Assembly: GCA_034440635.1 (NCBI GenBank)
Contig: JAOTON010001038.1
Span: 4,292,501-4,356,500 of the forward strand
Length of the DNA stretch: 64,000 nt
DNA from: Lepas anatifera
Lineage: Eukaryota; Arthropoda; Thecostraca; Lepadidae
Reading direction: 5' to 3'
Every line of letters starts with the position of its first letter. Position 1 is the stretch's first letter. The position numbers were made by a program, and so were the translations under genes. This document shows, piece after piece, positions 1 through 12,620 of this stretch. Under the pieces are notes generated by a model. It searched no databases and was not told the DNA's origin. It was given only the letters and a program-made list of their open reading frames with translations.

Positions 1-330
1 AAGTTATCGTAAATACTGTTTTGACCTCTTACCTTGATGACCTTGAAAAGTCAGGCAAATATGACCTGGGATCCTAAAGGGTGTCCAAAACGTTGTTCTG
101 GTTGAGTATTTGCAATCATTTTGTGGTTTTATATCATGAAATAGCTTTTCCCATGCTTTGTCAATGAGTCGCCTCGTGACCTGACCTCAGGGCACAAATC
201 AAAAATCCCGATATACACCTTGCCTACAAGTGTAGTTTAATCGATCGACTTTGAATGTAGCTCTTACAGCTTAGTAGTGACCTTGTTACCTCGTCTGTAC
301 CTACCTTGGGTGACCCTAAAAATTTGATGA
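1..330. repeat. TGACCT-rich dispersed repeat, copy 1
   Basis: This stretch is studded with the hexamer TGACCT (for example at 22, 38, 62, 177, 182 and 278). It shares a recognisable stretch with 26760-26940: a CCCATGC-TTGTCAATG core, then a TGACCT cluster, then AAAAATCCCG and a GATCGA/ATCGATGA region. The shared order of motifs suggests two diverged copies of one interspersed family. The left edge is cut by the window. I see no coding sequence, terminal repeats or tail, so the class is unknown. Confidence 0.5.
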
Positions 331-763
331 TGGAAATATGCGGCCTCAACCGGTGCTGCGCCTCGTCTTTTCTTATCCAAACCTTTTCGTTAAACTTAGC
401 AGTGGCACAGAATGTCTTGTAGCATCCGGAATCTGCCTCGTAGGGTAATATTTACGAAATATTTGATCCTTTCCTTAGCTGGGGATCACAGACGCCTAAG
501 AAAATAGTTGCTTTCCCGTATGGCATCGCTATTGGACGACGCAGTGGATCGTCACACTGCGGTGATTTGACATCGTACCGTCCTCATAACGTAGGCTTAG
601 ACCAGCTCAGTTGACTATTGGGTCCCTTCTCTTTTATATGATAATTTTGGGAACAATAGGTCGTAGTTGCACATATTATAAGCGCAACAGCTAGGGAGTC
701 ACCTCCTGCTCCCCTGCAACCCCCCACATTCCGACGCGTATCCTTACAGTGCATTTTGTCACA
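331..763. other. Unannotated non-coding stretch
   Basis: I see no supported gene, RNA or clear repeat here. It may include the diverged right-hand part of the preceding dispersed repeat. Confidence 0.5.
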
Positions 764-771
764 CATACACT

Positions 772-996
772 CAGGGGCGGACGCAGACCCGAGTTTTGGG
801 GGGCAAACCCATGTCTGCCTCTCCTCCTGGGGGGAAGGGGGGGGTGGGAGCGTAGATTTTTCTTGCTCTACAGACCTAGTATAAACACTTTTTTCAAAAA
901 TTTATCCGGCGTTTGGGGGGGCAAAAGATAGTTTGGCCCCCATCCAGCGCTTTGGGGAGGGGGCATGGCCGGAATGCCCCCCTGCGTCCACCAAGG
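772..996. mobile_element. hAT-type MITE with perfect 8-bp TSD
   Basis: The left end reads CAGGGGCGGACGCAG, and the reverse complement of the right end reads CCTTGGTGGACGCAG, giving imperfect terminal inverted repeats. The octamer CATACACT lies directly on both sides (764-771 and 997-1004), an exact 8-bp target-site duplication. An 8-bp duplication with CAGGGGCGG-like ends is typical of the hAT superfamily. At 225 bp, with only G- and C-run filler inside, it cannot encode a transposase and must be non-autonomous. The perfect duplication suggests a fairly recent insertion, although the right terminus has diverged. Confidence 0.82.
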
Positions 997-1004
997 CATA
1001 CACT

Positions 1005-1502
1005 AAGGGCTCAGGTGCATAAAAGCCCTGACTTCATGCTATGGCTATCCTCACTGGCGGCGGAACTGGGGGAGGGGTTACAGGGGTACGTTAACCCCTT
1101 AAATCATAAATTCTAACACTAACCCTATGGCGTTGGCTGGAAAGAAATAGGTTGAAAAGTCCTTGGTGCCCTCCCCCTTAAATTCGGACGTTCCACCGTT
1201 ACTGGATACCGGTCTTCGAGGGCACCGATTGTTTGCATGCAATATTTCATGTATTTTGGTACATAAAACATTTTGCAGATTTCATGCAAGTGCGCAAGCG
1301 TTGTGAGGAGCTTCGCTAATTTTCGTGAAGGACAAATTATTCATTCTGCTTACAAGACTGGGTTCGTTTAAGGAACTCTCAAGCAGTGAACTACGTTCCA
1401 TCCGAGATACAATTGATTCAACCAAGTCAAGCTTGGTGAGAGTTTAGAAGCAACGAGCAGCACTCTTCTTACCAACAATTCCAGACCTCATCCAAGACCT
1501 CA
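1005..1502. other. Unannotated non-coding stretch
   Basis: This lies between two MITEs. I see no supported gene or repeat; open frames are short and lack domains. Confidence 0.5.
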
Positions 1503-1510
1503 TCATTAAG

Positions 1511-1759
1511 CATAGGCGGATCCAGGATTGTTTATCGGAGGGGGCACCTTCCCGGGGGGGCACCACCCGGACCAGGGGGGCGCCACTTATGACCGACAAA
1601 ACCTATCAGGTGGGCGCCAAATCCTACCCGTGGGCGCCAACTTTCGTATCCTGAGGGGGGTGGGAAGCGACATTTCAGGGGGGCGCCATCGACCTTTCAG
1701 GGGGCGCCGAGGGTCGATCGGGGGGGCACGTGCCCCCTTGCCCCCTGGATCCGCCTATG
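1511..1759. mobile_element. hAT-type MITE with perfect TIRs and TSD
   Basis: The element begins CATAGGCGGATCCAGG and ends with the exact reverse complement, a perfect 16-bp terminal inverted repeat. The octamer TCATTAAG flags both sides (1503-1510 and 1760-1767), an exact 8-bp target-site duplication. The 249-bp interior is mostly G-runs and repeated GGGCGCCA motifs, with no transposase. This is the best-preserved copy of the CATAGGCGGRTCCAGG family in the window and can serve as its reference; related ends occur at 18555, 39295 and 59125. Confidence 0.9.
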
Positions 1760-2074
1760 TCATTAAGTACTATATAGTACCTATTTTGTATTGATATAAG
1801 ACTCATTATCACTTCACGTGAATATTGCACCAAGTATCTGGTATTCAATTTGTCCGTCAGCAGAGACCTACAGCTTTAACGCGATGTACTGCGTACTAAC
1901 ACACTGTTATACTGCCCGTTCGAAACCGAAATCCACGTCCCGCTTTGTTTCTTAAGTGAAATCCTAAAACTCTTATCATAATCGCAAAACATAGTCTCCC
2001 ACCCTGCCAAGGTGCGCAAGCAATACATTCTTGCAGCATGATTATGACTGCATTATCTGCGCAAAACATGTTTG

Positions 2075-2180
2075 GCGGCACAGTATAGCCACAAGGAAGA
2101 CACTGCGGCACAGTATAACTGCAGGCGAGACTCCAGTAGTGCGGTACAGTATAACTACAGAACTGGACTGCGGCGCAGTA
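2075..2180. repeat. Degenerate short tandem repeat
   Basis: The motif GCGGYACAGTATA recurs at 2075, 2105 and 2141, with a weaker GCGGCGCAGTA at 2170. Spacings are 30, 36 and 29 bp, so the array is old or irregular. Confidence 0.5.
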
Positions 2181-2763
2181 CAGGGGCAGGCGTGGGGCGC
2201 TCAGATAGATGCAGGAAGCCTTTTCCCTGAGATCCAGAACGAGTTCATGCCGATCTAGTTGCATCATGCATTGGTGAGCCATTTGGTGGCTCTCTGTTAT
2301 GAAATGTCTTTTCTAAAGGATGGTGCTCGTGCATTCTTACTTGGCGCCCGTTCTTATCTTTAATCGCACAGTAGGTATATCACATCAGAGGATGGTGTGT
2401 GTTCCCATTGTGTTTTGTTTTACATAGATACACAAAATTGCCTTTTTGCTTCACCTTCCTTCGGATTCGTGTAAGCCATGAGTGTATGCACTTTGATGGC
2501 GTATACGCCCCGACAAAAAAAACTTGGTATTGAAGGGTAGGGCGTGACAGAATATCCCACTTTGTTCAATTTTGTCGTGCTGTCACATTGTAACGAAAAC
2601 ATGAAGGTGTCGTTAAAAATACATCCATGTACCTTCCAAATCCCTTGTGCTATCTTTGGTGCCTCGACATTCAACACATTTTTGAATGTCATCTGAACTT
2701 CAAAATACACATTTTCCTGGCTCTAGCATAGATGGAAAGGGGTGCCCTTCAGTCAGTTATTTG

Positions 2764-2803
2764 GGTTAAGAGGCGCACAAACCACCGTGATCATATAGTG
2801 CCT
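2764..2803 (+). repeat. Short dispersed repeat, copy 1
   Basis: About 40 bp here resembles 53748-53787 on the same strand. Both carry a GGCGC...CAAACCACCGTG-like part followed by TCATATAG. I judge roughly four in five positions to match by eye. It may be the surviving end of an interspersed element; no boundaries are visible. Confidence 0.4.
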
Positions 2804-5800
2804 GTAAACGTGCTCTGTATCCCCGCACATACTCAGATTCATTTGGAGTCTCGTTCCATAACACGGACTCGACTGGATATGCCCACACAGCTGGGGATCT
2901 AGGAGGGAAGGAGGGGTAGAATTATATTTAACCCAAACCCCCAATTATTGGCGGATTTTTGGTTAAAAGAAACTACTTTTCACGATTTTGGACCCCCTTA
3001 CGCTAGCCCCCTCGCTAATTTATCGACACAGGTCTGACACCACGCCCTCACGGCCAGCTCGGGGGTCTTGCGGTAAAATCGTGACAGGTGTTCATAAACA
3101 AGTGCACGTGCCTATTGGCACCCCCATGCCCTCCTCACAGCCCTGGAATGCAGAAGGCGCTTCTTCAGTACGGTCACCCCCACTCCAGAATTCACTGCCA
3201 CCAAGTTTCTCAGCTGTACCTTCACCGTTACGGTCGGCGTGAGGGTCGGGCCCGGTCGGGTCACTCATGGGTTGAATTGTATCCATAGGGAGAAGCCTCG
3301 CGGGCGACACGCAGCCGATCAGTGCGAAGGTTCACGTGGTATTCACTTATCACAACTTGGATCATAGAAACAGATTCACAGGGGGCTTGGGAGAGGCAAG
3401 TTGCCCTGACCTCAATCTCCTCAACAGCCACCCATGCTTCCTGGGGCGAAGGGAGAGAGGGGAGGGGGTGACGGGCACAGGCGTAGAGAATTGTTAATAT
3501 TCTCATAGAACCCATTGTTTTATTCATGTATAGCACATTTTCTCTCTTGGTTTAATGCAATGCCCTTTTTGGTCCAAAACCTACTCCCACTAGAAAAGTG
3601 ACCACCCTTCTTTTAAGACGTGCACGGTAAAATTATAACTTATCATATCTATGATCACTGTATTTGTTTTTATACATGAAATATATGTGGAAGTCTACAT
3701 AAAACCGTGGTAGAAAGCAGTTTCCACCTTTCAGTTCTTGCCTTCCCGTGAACCTTTCTCCCGTAAATGGAGATCCCTAAACGTTGAAAACTTTGCTTAA
3801 AATCAGAGAAAATGATGTCACTTTCCCTCCAGGTCAATGTTGCTGAACATTACTGCATATTTCCATAAAACTCAAGAAACAAATAAACAATAAAACCACA
3901 TTGGGTGAGAGAAACACCAGGGTGCAGCTCCAAGCTTGGTTCCGGATTTTGCTCTTCTCAGCCAGAGGGAAGCTTAAATTCCTACAGCAAATAAGTAAAA
4001 TCGCTCAAAATACTACACTGATTTATTTTTGTTGTCCATTCTGTCATTTCGCAACAGTCTTTTCATTGCAAAAATAGCAGACGCCATCCATGTTGAATAG
4101 TGATGCACTCGCTTAAATAGATAGCTTGGCCGCCTTGTTTGCCCTTGGGAGAGCATGGCCGGATGCCACCTTGGGATCGCTTCTGGTGAATTTTCGCTGG
4201 TACTCGGCACAATTTCGGTCTTGCTGAACATAATTTCTGATGTCGCCATTTGCTGCGCAGTGAAAGAAACAGTCGCCGGAGTCACCATGTGTTACGTACA
4301 AGGATTTTCAGAAATGCTGAATTGCATCCTTCTGGCTCTTGGTCAATGTAAAGAAAGGTGCGCATGATAATAATCCCAAATAATTTGTTCAGACCGTTTG
4401 AAAAAAAAACCTCCCACTTTTTTCATTGCAGTCGAATCGCAAGGATTAGCTGTGATTGCAAAAATAGCGTCATGTTGTTGTGTGCCACCAACATCGACCT
4501 TCCCTCCAGTGGTTGAACCAGCCAGTAGGTTTGGAGGTTCACCAAACTCGATAAAAACGTCACGCTGCTAAATATTTGGCGGCAGTTTAACTAAGCGGTG
4601 GGGTTTAGGGTAGACCCAAGACAGAAAGCAGAAAAAACGTCACGGAGCGCCCATACACCAAAAATCACCACGAGGCCCGATGTTAGCACGTACGTATTGA
4701 TGATCTGTTGAAGTCATGTCTTGACTGGTTCTGTTTGAAGCTGACTTGTTTCAGTTGAAGCACCAAAACCTTGCTTATAAACTAAAAACGAGCCGGGGCA
4801 AAAATGGGGTCGACAGCCTGGGGGGAACAACATAGCTTTGCCCCGAACTTTTCCGTTTGGGGATGTCTTCCCCCTCTACAGAGGTCAAGAACATGTCAGG
4901 TTGGCTACCCACATCCCTTGACGCGACCAACATGGCTACCTGAAGCGAAATTAACTTTTGCATGAACTGAGGCTTTAAATGGCTCCCAGAATAACTGTCT
5001 TAGTGAGTGAAAAGTATTCTCAAAAGAGGAATTATGAAAGTAATTAAATTTACAGTGATTTGGAGACTAATGAATTACACATAGCATACTCTTAGTACCA
5101 AACAGAAAAAGGTTAAGTATATATGCAGTGATTACAAGTTGTGTGTGCTGTAATACAAGCATGCGTCCATTAGCTGAGCATATTAATCAGTCAAAAATGT
5201 TATCAAGTACCTAATTCAAAATTACATGAAAAATAATATGTGCCGTAGAGTCTAGTACCCTTACTGCAACTGCTTGCTATGATCAATCATTGCTTAGATC
5301 ATCATTGCTAAGATAGCAGACAACCACCATTTGGCTGTAGCAGTCACCATGCTGAGACTTACGCTACTTGAAGGATACATTCAATTAACACTGTTAAAAG
5401 AATACATATAATTTAAATATCTCCAATGCATGCAACCAAATATAGGTACTCAGCCAGAGGACAAGTACCTCCTAATACCACAACCATCATCCAGCAAATT
5501 CTAGAAATATTGAAGCAGATCAAGCAGCACCACATTCACCTGCTGAATGGAAACTTTTGTGGAATCATTACAATTTTGTTAAGTTTGATTTGATAAAATT
5601 GACACCAAAACTGCAGGTAGGAACCAAAGAAACCTACCTGCAGTTCACCTGACTTCATGGGCACCAAACAGCATCTATTTTCTAGGTGCAAAGCCAAAAC
5701 TTGCAACTCTCATCTCCACAGGTCTACAGTTTTGATATCTCGCATGCACATGATTAAAATGTGTGCTCTTATTGACACCCTCAAATCACACTACTCTCCT

Positions 5801-8800
5801 GGGCTTTTGAGATCTGACAGAGTTCGCTTTGCCCTGCGTTTCTCTGGCTGCGGCATAATATATAAGAATTGGTAGTGGGTTTACCACTAGCAACAAAACC
5901 TCCTATTTTGATTTAAGCCAAAATCTACAGCCTCATAGTAAGATACCCAAACAGCAGCTTCAATAACACGTATATCTGACTGCTTTCTTCTCGCTACTCC
6001 CGCGCCAGAAACGCAAAACTTTGTGGTTACCCAAGTGGCTACCTGGTGGTCCCTAATCGTAATTTTCGTTGGCGGCCTGGCTACCAGACCGTCTCTAATT
6101 CCGCAAAACGAGTCCTCAAGTACAACGTAAGCGTGGATTTACTATCCTATGCAGAGTAATTTCACTATAAATCCTGATATAGATTTTAAATTTTTCCCTT
6201 TTATTCAAAATAAATGGTAAAATTCATATAAAATAATCAATATTACTGTTTTCATTTCATCGCAATTTAGAGTACCTTTTTTCATGGCTTTATATGGGTC
6301 AATTTCGTTGCCGATGTGGTTACCTACCCATCTCTAACTTAGCTGTGAAATAACGCGAGTGGTAGGATATATTATTTGTCACTAATTTGTATCGTCTGTC
6401 ACTAAAGTTATAATGTTACCTAATATCAGTCAAGGTAGCATTGCATATTATGGATAGTTCTTTTCACGTGGCGGTAAGATCTGGAAATACTTGTTTTGTG
6501 CTGGTAAGTGCAATTCTTGATCTCTGTCAAATCTCCGTGATTGGTACCTAGTTCTGTTCTTGAACCTATTTGTACCCAGAGTGGGCGAGTTGGCAGATCC
6601 TTGACCTCTGCCCCTCTATCCGCCACTGCTGCCCTCACAGAGAAGTCGACTCGGTAGGCCAAACCTGTCAAAGACAAGTATGAAGGCATATGCTCAGCAG
6701 GTCGGTATACCTGGGGCTGATCTCGGCAGCGCAGAGCTGGGCCCCACCCGACCCCGGACTCACCTCCAGTGGCTCGCAATACTCCAGTGCTGTCTCAACA
6801 CTCTCCAGTCAGTGACATCGAGCCTTATCATTGGCCAAACGGCACAGCGGCCCCGCCGCGGGCTGAGGTCACGTGTCAGACAGCGAACCACCAATCAGAG
6901 GAGTGCGCACGCCGGCATATATGCAACCCGCAACACACCATGCCTGCACTTGGCAGAGGTTGAAACCGTAGCTGAAAGAGGTTCACACCGAAGAGCTTAT
7001 ACAAATTATGATAAAATTCTAACACTCTGATCGAAGTTTTAACAATGGCACGGCATTGCAAGCTCTATACAAACCTTATGCTATTCATAAACGTCAACTT
7101 GATTCGAATCAGGACCTAAGCAAAGTACGTTTTTACTTTTTAATCCGCCCAAGCTTGTTTATTTCCAAAATCTATGAAACCAGTGTACATGGAAGCTTGT
7201 TTGGGCTTCAAACTGAACCCCCACACATTTGTTTGAATTTTCGGAAAACATCAACATCCAAAACATGGCTTGGTTAGTCGGCTTAATCCGCTTGGTTAGA
7301 CCTTAATCATAAGCCCGCAAAGCAGAGAGATTCATAAGGCAATAGATCTGACCCAAAACATTAAAAGAGAAATATGGACCGATAACACTATCGTACGGAA
7401 TAGATATCCAGATAGGTAAAATATAAACAGGGAGCACGGGGTTACAAAATATTGACGGCAAATTCAATACCACTACTATAAAGATGTAAGTGGTGGAGGC
7501 TAAAGGACCGTGCTATAAATATGCTTGAAAAAATCGGCAAATTTATCAGTTTTCCTTGCCTTCCAGTCTTCTTAGCGATATTTTTTGTTAAAAAACACAC
7601 CTGGCTTGGTGATTTATAAAACTCAAAAGCCTGATTCTCTGCTCCTACGCCACAGGCCATGTCTGGCAAGACAAAGACAGCGGGTTCTAAACAGGCTGTT
7701 TTGAAACGTTTTTTTATTCTGAAGAAAACATTGTTTCGTTTATCACAAAGTCTCTTAAACTAATTACCTGGAGGTAGTGAAAGGGTTTTGCAACCGGAGT
7801 CCATTAATTCACCGGAGCCTCTTCAAAATACGAAGCCAGGACTGCCTGTTTGACTCGTAGTTTGCCTGTTTGGCTAAACAGGACTGCCTGTTTGTACCTG
7901 GCATTAGTGTTTCCAGACATGGCTTGTTGCCAGAACTTTCAAATGAACATTAATACTTTTCAAATGCACATAAATGCCGCTTAATCATAGAAACATTAAG
8001 TAAAATATGTGTTAAAACAATCGGGGAGTATCAAATTATAGGGCAAACATAACCATGAAATGAGAACGAAACAAAGATTTACTATTAGACGAAGCCTTTA
8101 GGAGTAGTTTTACGAAGGGTTAGAAATGAGGAAGGGGCTATAGAAATAGTCATTCTTTAGATCCGCTGAGTTTTTAATCAGTTCCTTCCTGAAGAGACCA
8201 TCAAAACACCTATCGCCAAAATGCAACCCAAATTCTTGCCGCCTAAGAGATGGCACATGCATTCCTAGTTCCTCAAAATATTGGAGCAGTTACTTTATCT
8301 TATACTTCGTAAATAGTTGCATGGGTTTTTTCTCAACCGTCCTAGCAAGTCCCTCCGTGTAATTTAGAAACGTATTGGGAAAGGTAAGTCCCAAAGAAAT
8401 GTAAAACCGGCTCCATTTTCAATTCTCACCGACGCCGACACGTGAACGGACGGGAAATGCCACCCAAGGATTCCTCACAAATACCAAGCCTGTACGCCAG
8501 AGTTTCTGTGCCGTGAGCCGTTCCCTTTAAAGCGCATCCTGTCTCATTTGGTGTCAGCCGTGACAGTCCTGGCGGCTAGAACGGGCCGCTCTCGTTAATA
8601 AGAGCACCGCTTCTAGGCGTGAGTGGGGCCCCACACCACCAGCGCCACCATATGAAAAGTATTTCCGCGTAAAACACCAGGTGATTTGAAATGTCATTGG
8701 CGCAGTCTCGTCACACGCGTCGCTATGACAACGGCCGCCTGTCAGACAGTCGACTCAAGATGGCGTCTAATCACGAAATTAGGTCGCGGCGACGACGATG

Positions 8801-11800
8801 CCTATCAGCAGCGATTGTTTAACATCGGCGCTGCGTCCCCGGCCGCCGACAGGAAAAACAAGGCATTAGAGCTATGGTGGCGCCGTGTTTTCAACGGGCA
8901 TCGACCAGCAACATCAGCTCCAGGGTCCGCCCCGGCGCTGGCGCCGCATGCAAAATTGGCCGGCCGCTCTCAGCGCGGAGAGAGGCGAGATAGAGTCGAC
9001 GACACTGGCGTCGACTGTCAGCGCCGCCGGACGCTGACGCGAATGGCGGCGCTTGGATCAGCGCGATCTGGCCACTGAAATGTGAAGGTGATGAAGTTTT
9101 AATGAAAAGGAGAGACTGAAAACTGCGACTGAAGCGGAGGAAATTGGGTTGGATGACGAAACGTGCTTTGAAACGAGGATATGGCCGAGGGCATCATGAC
9201 CTTCGTGCTTGCGGTGAGGTTTTCGATGCGCTTAGGCCATACTTGCCGACAAACCTCTGAAAAAATGCAAAGCCAAAAGCAGACAATAGAGGATGTCTAT
9301 GAAACTATGGGAGTAGGAGGCAACCCCTGGGACAAGTACCAGCAAAACAAAAGAAAATTGCCCTGAAAAATATATTGCTCTCAGTGCAGGACATCCACTG
9401 ATTTTTTCGGAGCTGTTGGGCGGGGGGAGGGGGAGGGAAACCATTTGAAGCTAATTTTTTTAATCAGGTGAAATCAGGAGACGGGGGCACAAATAGGTAC
9501 TTGTATGGCTTCATTGATCCACCAGCGTCTGCTCTAATAGGGTGAGTGGGGTAAGATGCATACGCTAAGGAGATTCGTCTGTTGTGATAATGTCTGGACG
9601 GAATTACTTTTTTTTCTTCGTTAAGTTCTTTAATCGTTTTTCTACACTCGATGAAATTTGGGATTCTGACACGATGAAGAGTGCGAAATATTTTTTCTTG
9701 AGACCTGAAAGGCGTTTTACCCCGATAGCGGGGTAAACGCCCCACGATTAAAGGCCGTCATAAATCTCCCAGCTGTACTGGACCTTTTGCTTCACGGGAA
9801 AATAGGAATATCATTATACTTACGTTGTAAGACAATTCGTGAAAAGTTGGTGGGTGAGACATTTCATGCATAGAGTGATCGCAACTTCAAGGCGGTTGTT
9901 TTATGTCCGGAGATGCAAAATCAACAAATGTTTGCTGAAAAATACCGGGTTTACTAGGCGTATCCAATCATGCCCGGACGGGATCGAAAGGCCGCTATCG
10001 AAAAAATTGATGGATGATACATATAGTTATCTAACATAGGCATGTAGCTTTGCGTTCAGCAAGGCATACCCCTACTGTCACTACATCTGCGATGTTCCTA
10101 TCTTAATATACAGTTTGGTGTGGTTTTAACAGTGCTAGGTATTAGCCTTCGGGCAGGCTGCCGACCGTCTCTTTCCGGTCGGACGCGCGAGGCCTCCCGC
10201 AGACCTCTCCCGGACTCGGCGCTCTGCCGTCTCCTGGCCTCCCCGGCGCCGTAATTACAGGCTCCAGTGCTCGTTACCCCTCAGACAAAACACGGCCAAC
10301 CTGTTGAGATTTACTCAGCGCGGCTGTGAGGAGACGCCGAGGACGCGTCGTCCGCTCCGGCGCCGCTCGCGTCGTCCGGATTCGTCCCCGGCTGTCGCGC
10401 CCGTTGTTTAGACGCCGTGCCGGCTTGGACCCGATGTTGGCCTGCGGGCGCAGCTCGTGGCCAATTAGGCGGGTTTGTTAGATAATTTGCTGGCCTGGTT
10501 CGCCGCCGCCGTGAAAGACCGGCCGTCGAACCGTTGTCCTTCTGTAAGCCTGTCATATGTGGTTGCTGCCCCGCCGGCTGCCGGGAGTGAGGCGTTCCCA
10601 AAGGGCTTTTTGATGCAGCTGGTGGAAAGACTATCAGTCTATACCGACAAAATATACGATCCGTCAATACCAGGTCAGGTTTCCTGATCTTATTTTTGGG
10701 GAAATTCCCTGTGGTCCCCTAACATCCTGCGCGGCGGCAGAACAAAATTACACCAGAGTGGCAACTCATGAACGTTGGATGTAGCGTTCAACCAAGATGT
10801 GGTGTAAGAATCGAGAAAATAGTGACACAAAGAGCGGTATAAGGCGTCTAAGCATCATAGATAGAAAGATGGGCTTTAACCATTGGTTTGACCCAACCAA
10901 ACCGAACGCGACGCCGCAGGGCGTTGGAACTACATTAAACTTGGAGTTTGGGCATCCACGTGTTTGTCTGAGTGTAACCAACAACATTTTTTGTCGCATC
11001 TATATCTGCAATTCCTCATGTAATTTTGCCATACAACTGCACATTGTTAAACGACCATTGTATTACTTAATACATAGGCGGCCCTTGAATGTGCACATGA
11101 ATGTGCACGACGTGCACTTTTTTGGAAATGGTCAAGGCGGAAGACTTGGCTTATGTTGTGTGTGTATTCTGGGAGTTTCGTATGTCTTTCACATGTAGCT
11201 GATCACCAGCTGAAAATCTCTCTAGCTTTCGCTGCGGACACACATCAACAGTCACTGATGGTCCGCTCAGAAGATCTCCAAATCTGGCACAGCGAGCTGG
11301 CATCGGCCGAGCTCTAACGAACTCCGCTTCCCGTTGGCACAATATCTCAAATGTCACACCGGTGAATGTGCGATTCTTTGGCGTCGTTAGTCGAGGCTAG
11401 TTACGGCCCAACCTATCGATAGATGACTTCTATAAGGACTGGCAGCGGCCTTCTCCCTAAATGCGGCTTCCACGGCGGGCTTCACACTTAGTGGCGAGGT
11501 GCGACGTTTGTGGCGCATTTGTCACAGGTCCGTGTCTGCGCTGTGGCGTCACCGGTCACGTGACCGCGGCTGCGGCTCGTTAGCCGCACTGCGGCATTCA
11601 ACGGCGCACCCATTACCAGGGTTTCAGCAGCGCGGCCGGCGTCCGTCTCTCCCGACTTCTGAAATGCTGCCGTTCAGGTGAATCTTTATTATCCGACATA
11701 GGCTTTCATGCACGCGCGTTCGTCCACTTAGTACGAAAACAAATCTGAGCCGTACCAGAAAATATACCACACTATTGTCTGCGGCGGGGCGCAGACTGGT

Positions 11801-12587
11801 CGTTCGAACTGAGAGAAAGCCGACGACGCCGCTGGCCTGACCTGGCATAGCCTCGGGCCATCCGAAAGGTCACCCAGCGGCGGCGCCACATTCACCCCAC
11901 CGTTCACAAGCTTACACGCACTAGCACACAGGGTTCAAATGATGATAATAGGAACTAGTGGCGGGCGCTGGGGCGCCAGCGGCGGTGTAGCAGAGGGCGC
12001 TATGGCCAGCGCCCGCCGGCGCCCCCTGCGGGCCTTTTGTCGCCTGGCTCTCGACACGGTGCATCCGCCAGCACACACCACTTATCACATTGCCAATAAT
12101 GCCGTTCAGCAAGCACGAGTCAACAAAATAAATATATAACCCAACACTGCGACGCGCGCGAGTTTGAAAACACGACACAAACGGGGGGCAGGTGAGGGAG
12201 CGCCTCCAACTAGCTAGGCAGAACTATTTAGCAATTAGACGGGGGGTGTTGCCTTTAAAACACACCGGCAACTCAAACACAAATCACATATGGTAGTTCA
12301 CACGTTGCCTGGTGGAACGCATGTATGTTTTCTACATGGTGGGTGAGGCTCTCTCAGAGAGCCGCTGCAGCGTCGCCGCTGTCGACAACGCACCGACGCC
12401 ACAGATACACACGCCATCGCCGCCGACGGGCGGCGCCGGGCGGTTTTGAACGCAGCACCAAGCCATCAACACACGATCACCAGGGGGCGTCGGCGACCCA
12501 CGCTACACGGCTCAACGGGATTGCTTTGCATCCAACAACACCTGTGACTCCGCGGTCGCGCTCACTATGACACCTGAACACCTCAAT

Positions 12588-12620
12588 ACCCCCCCCGCCC
12601 CGCCCCGCCCCGCATCCCCC
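12588..12620 (-). other. Potential G-quadruplex / GC-box run
   Basis: The plus strand has a run of C-blocks built from CCCCG repeats. The minus strand therefore carries at least four G-runs of four or more bases with one-base C loops, fitting both a tight G-quadruplex and stacked GGGGCGGGG GC boxes. It lies about 1.7 kb downstream of the stop codon of the minus-strand exon at 14297, so it could be in the 3' UTR or beyond. Confidence 0.4.

Larger units (their letters stand above)
1768..12587. other. Long stretch without a supportable gene
   Basis: About 10.8 kb of apparently unique DNA. It is AT-rich to about 8.4 kb, with GC-rich islands around 8.4-9.1, 10.1-10.6 and 11.4-12.5 kb. All open frames are short (at most about 130 codons) and show no domain I recognise. 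Small local features are listed separately. I see no tRNA, rRNA or transposase. Confidence 0.5.
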
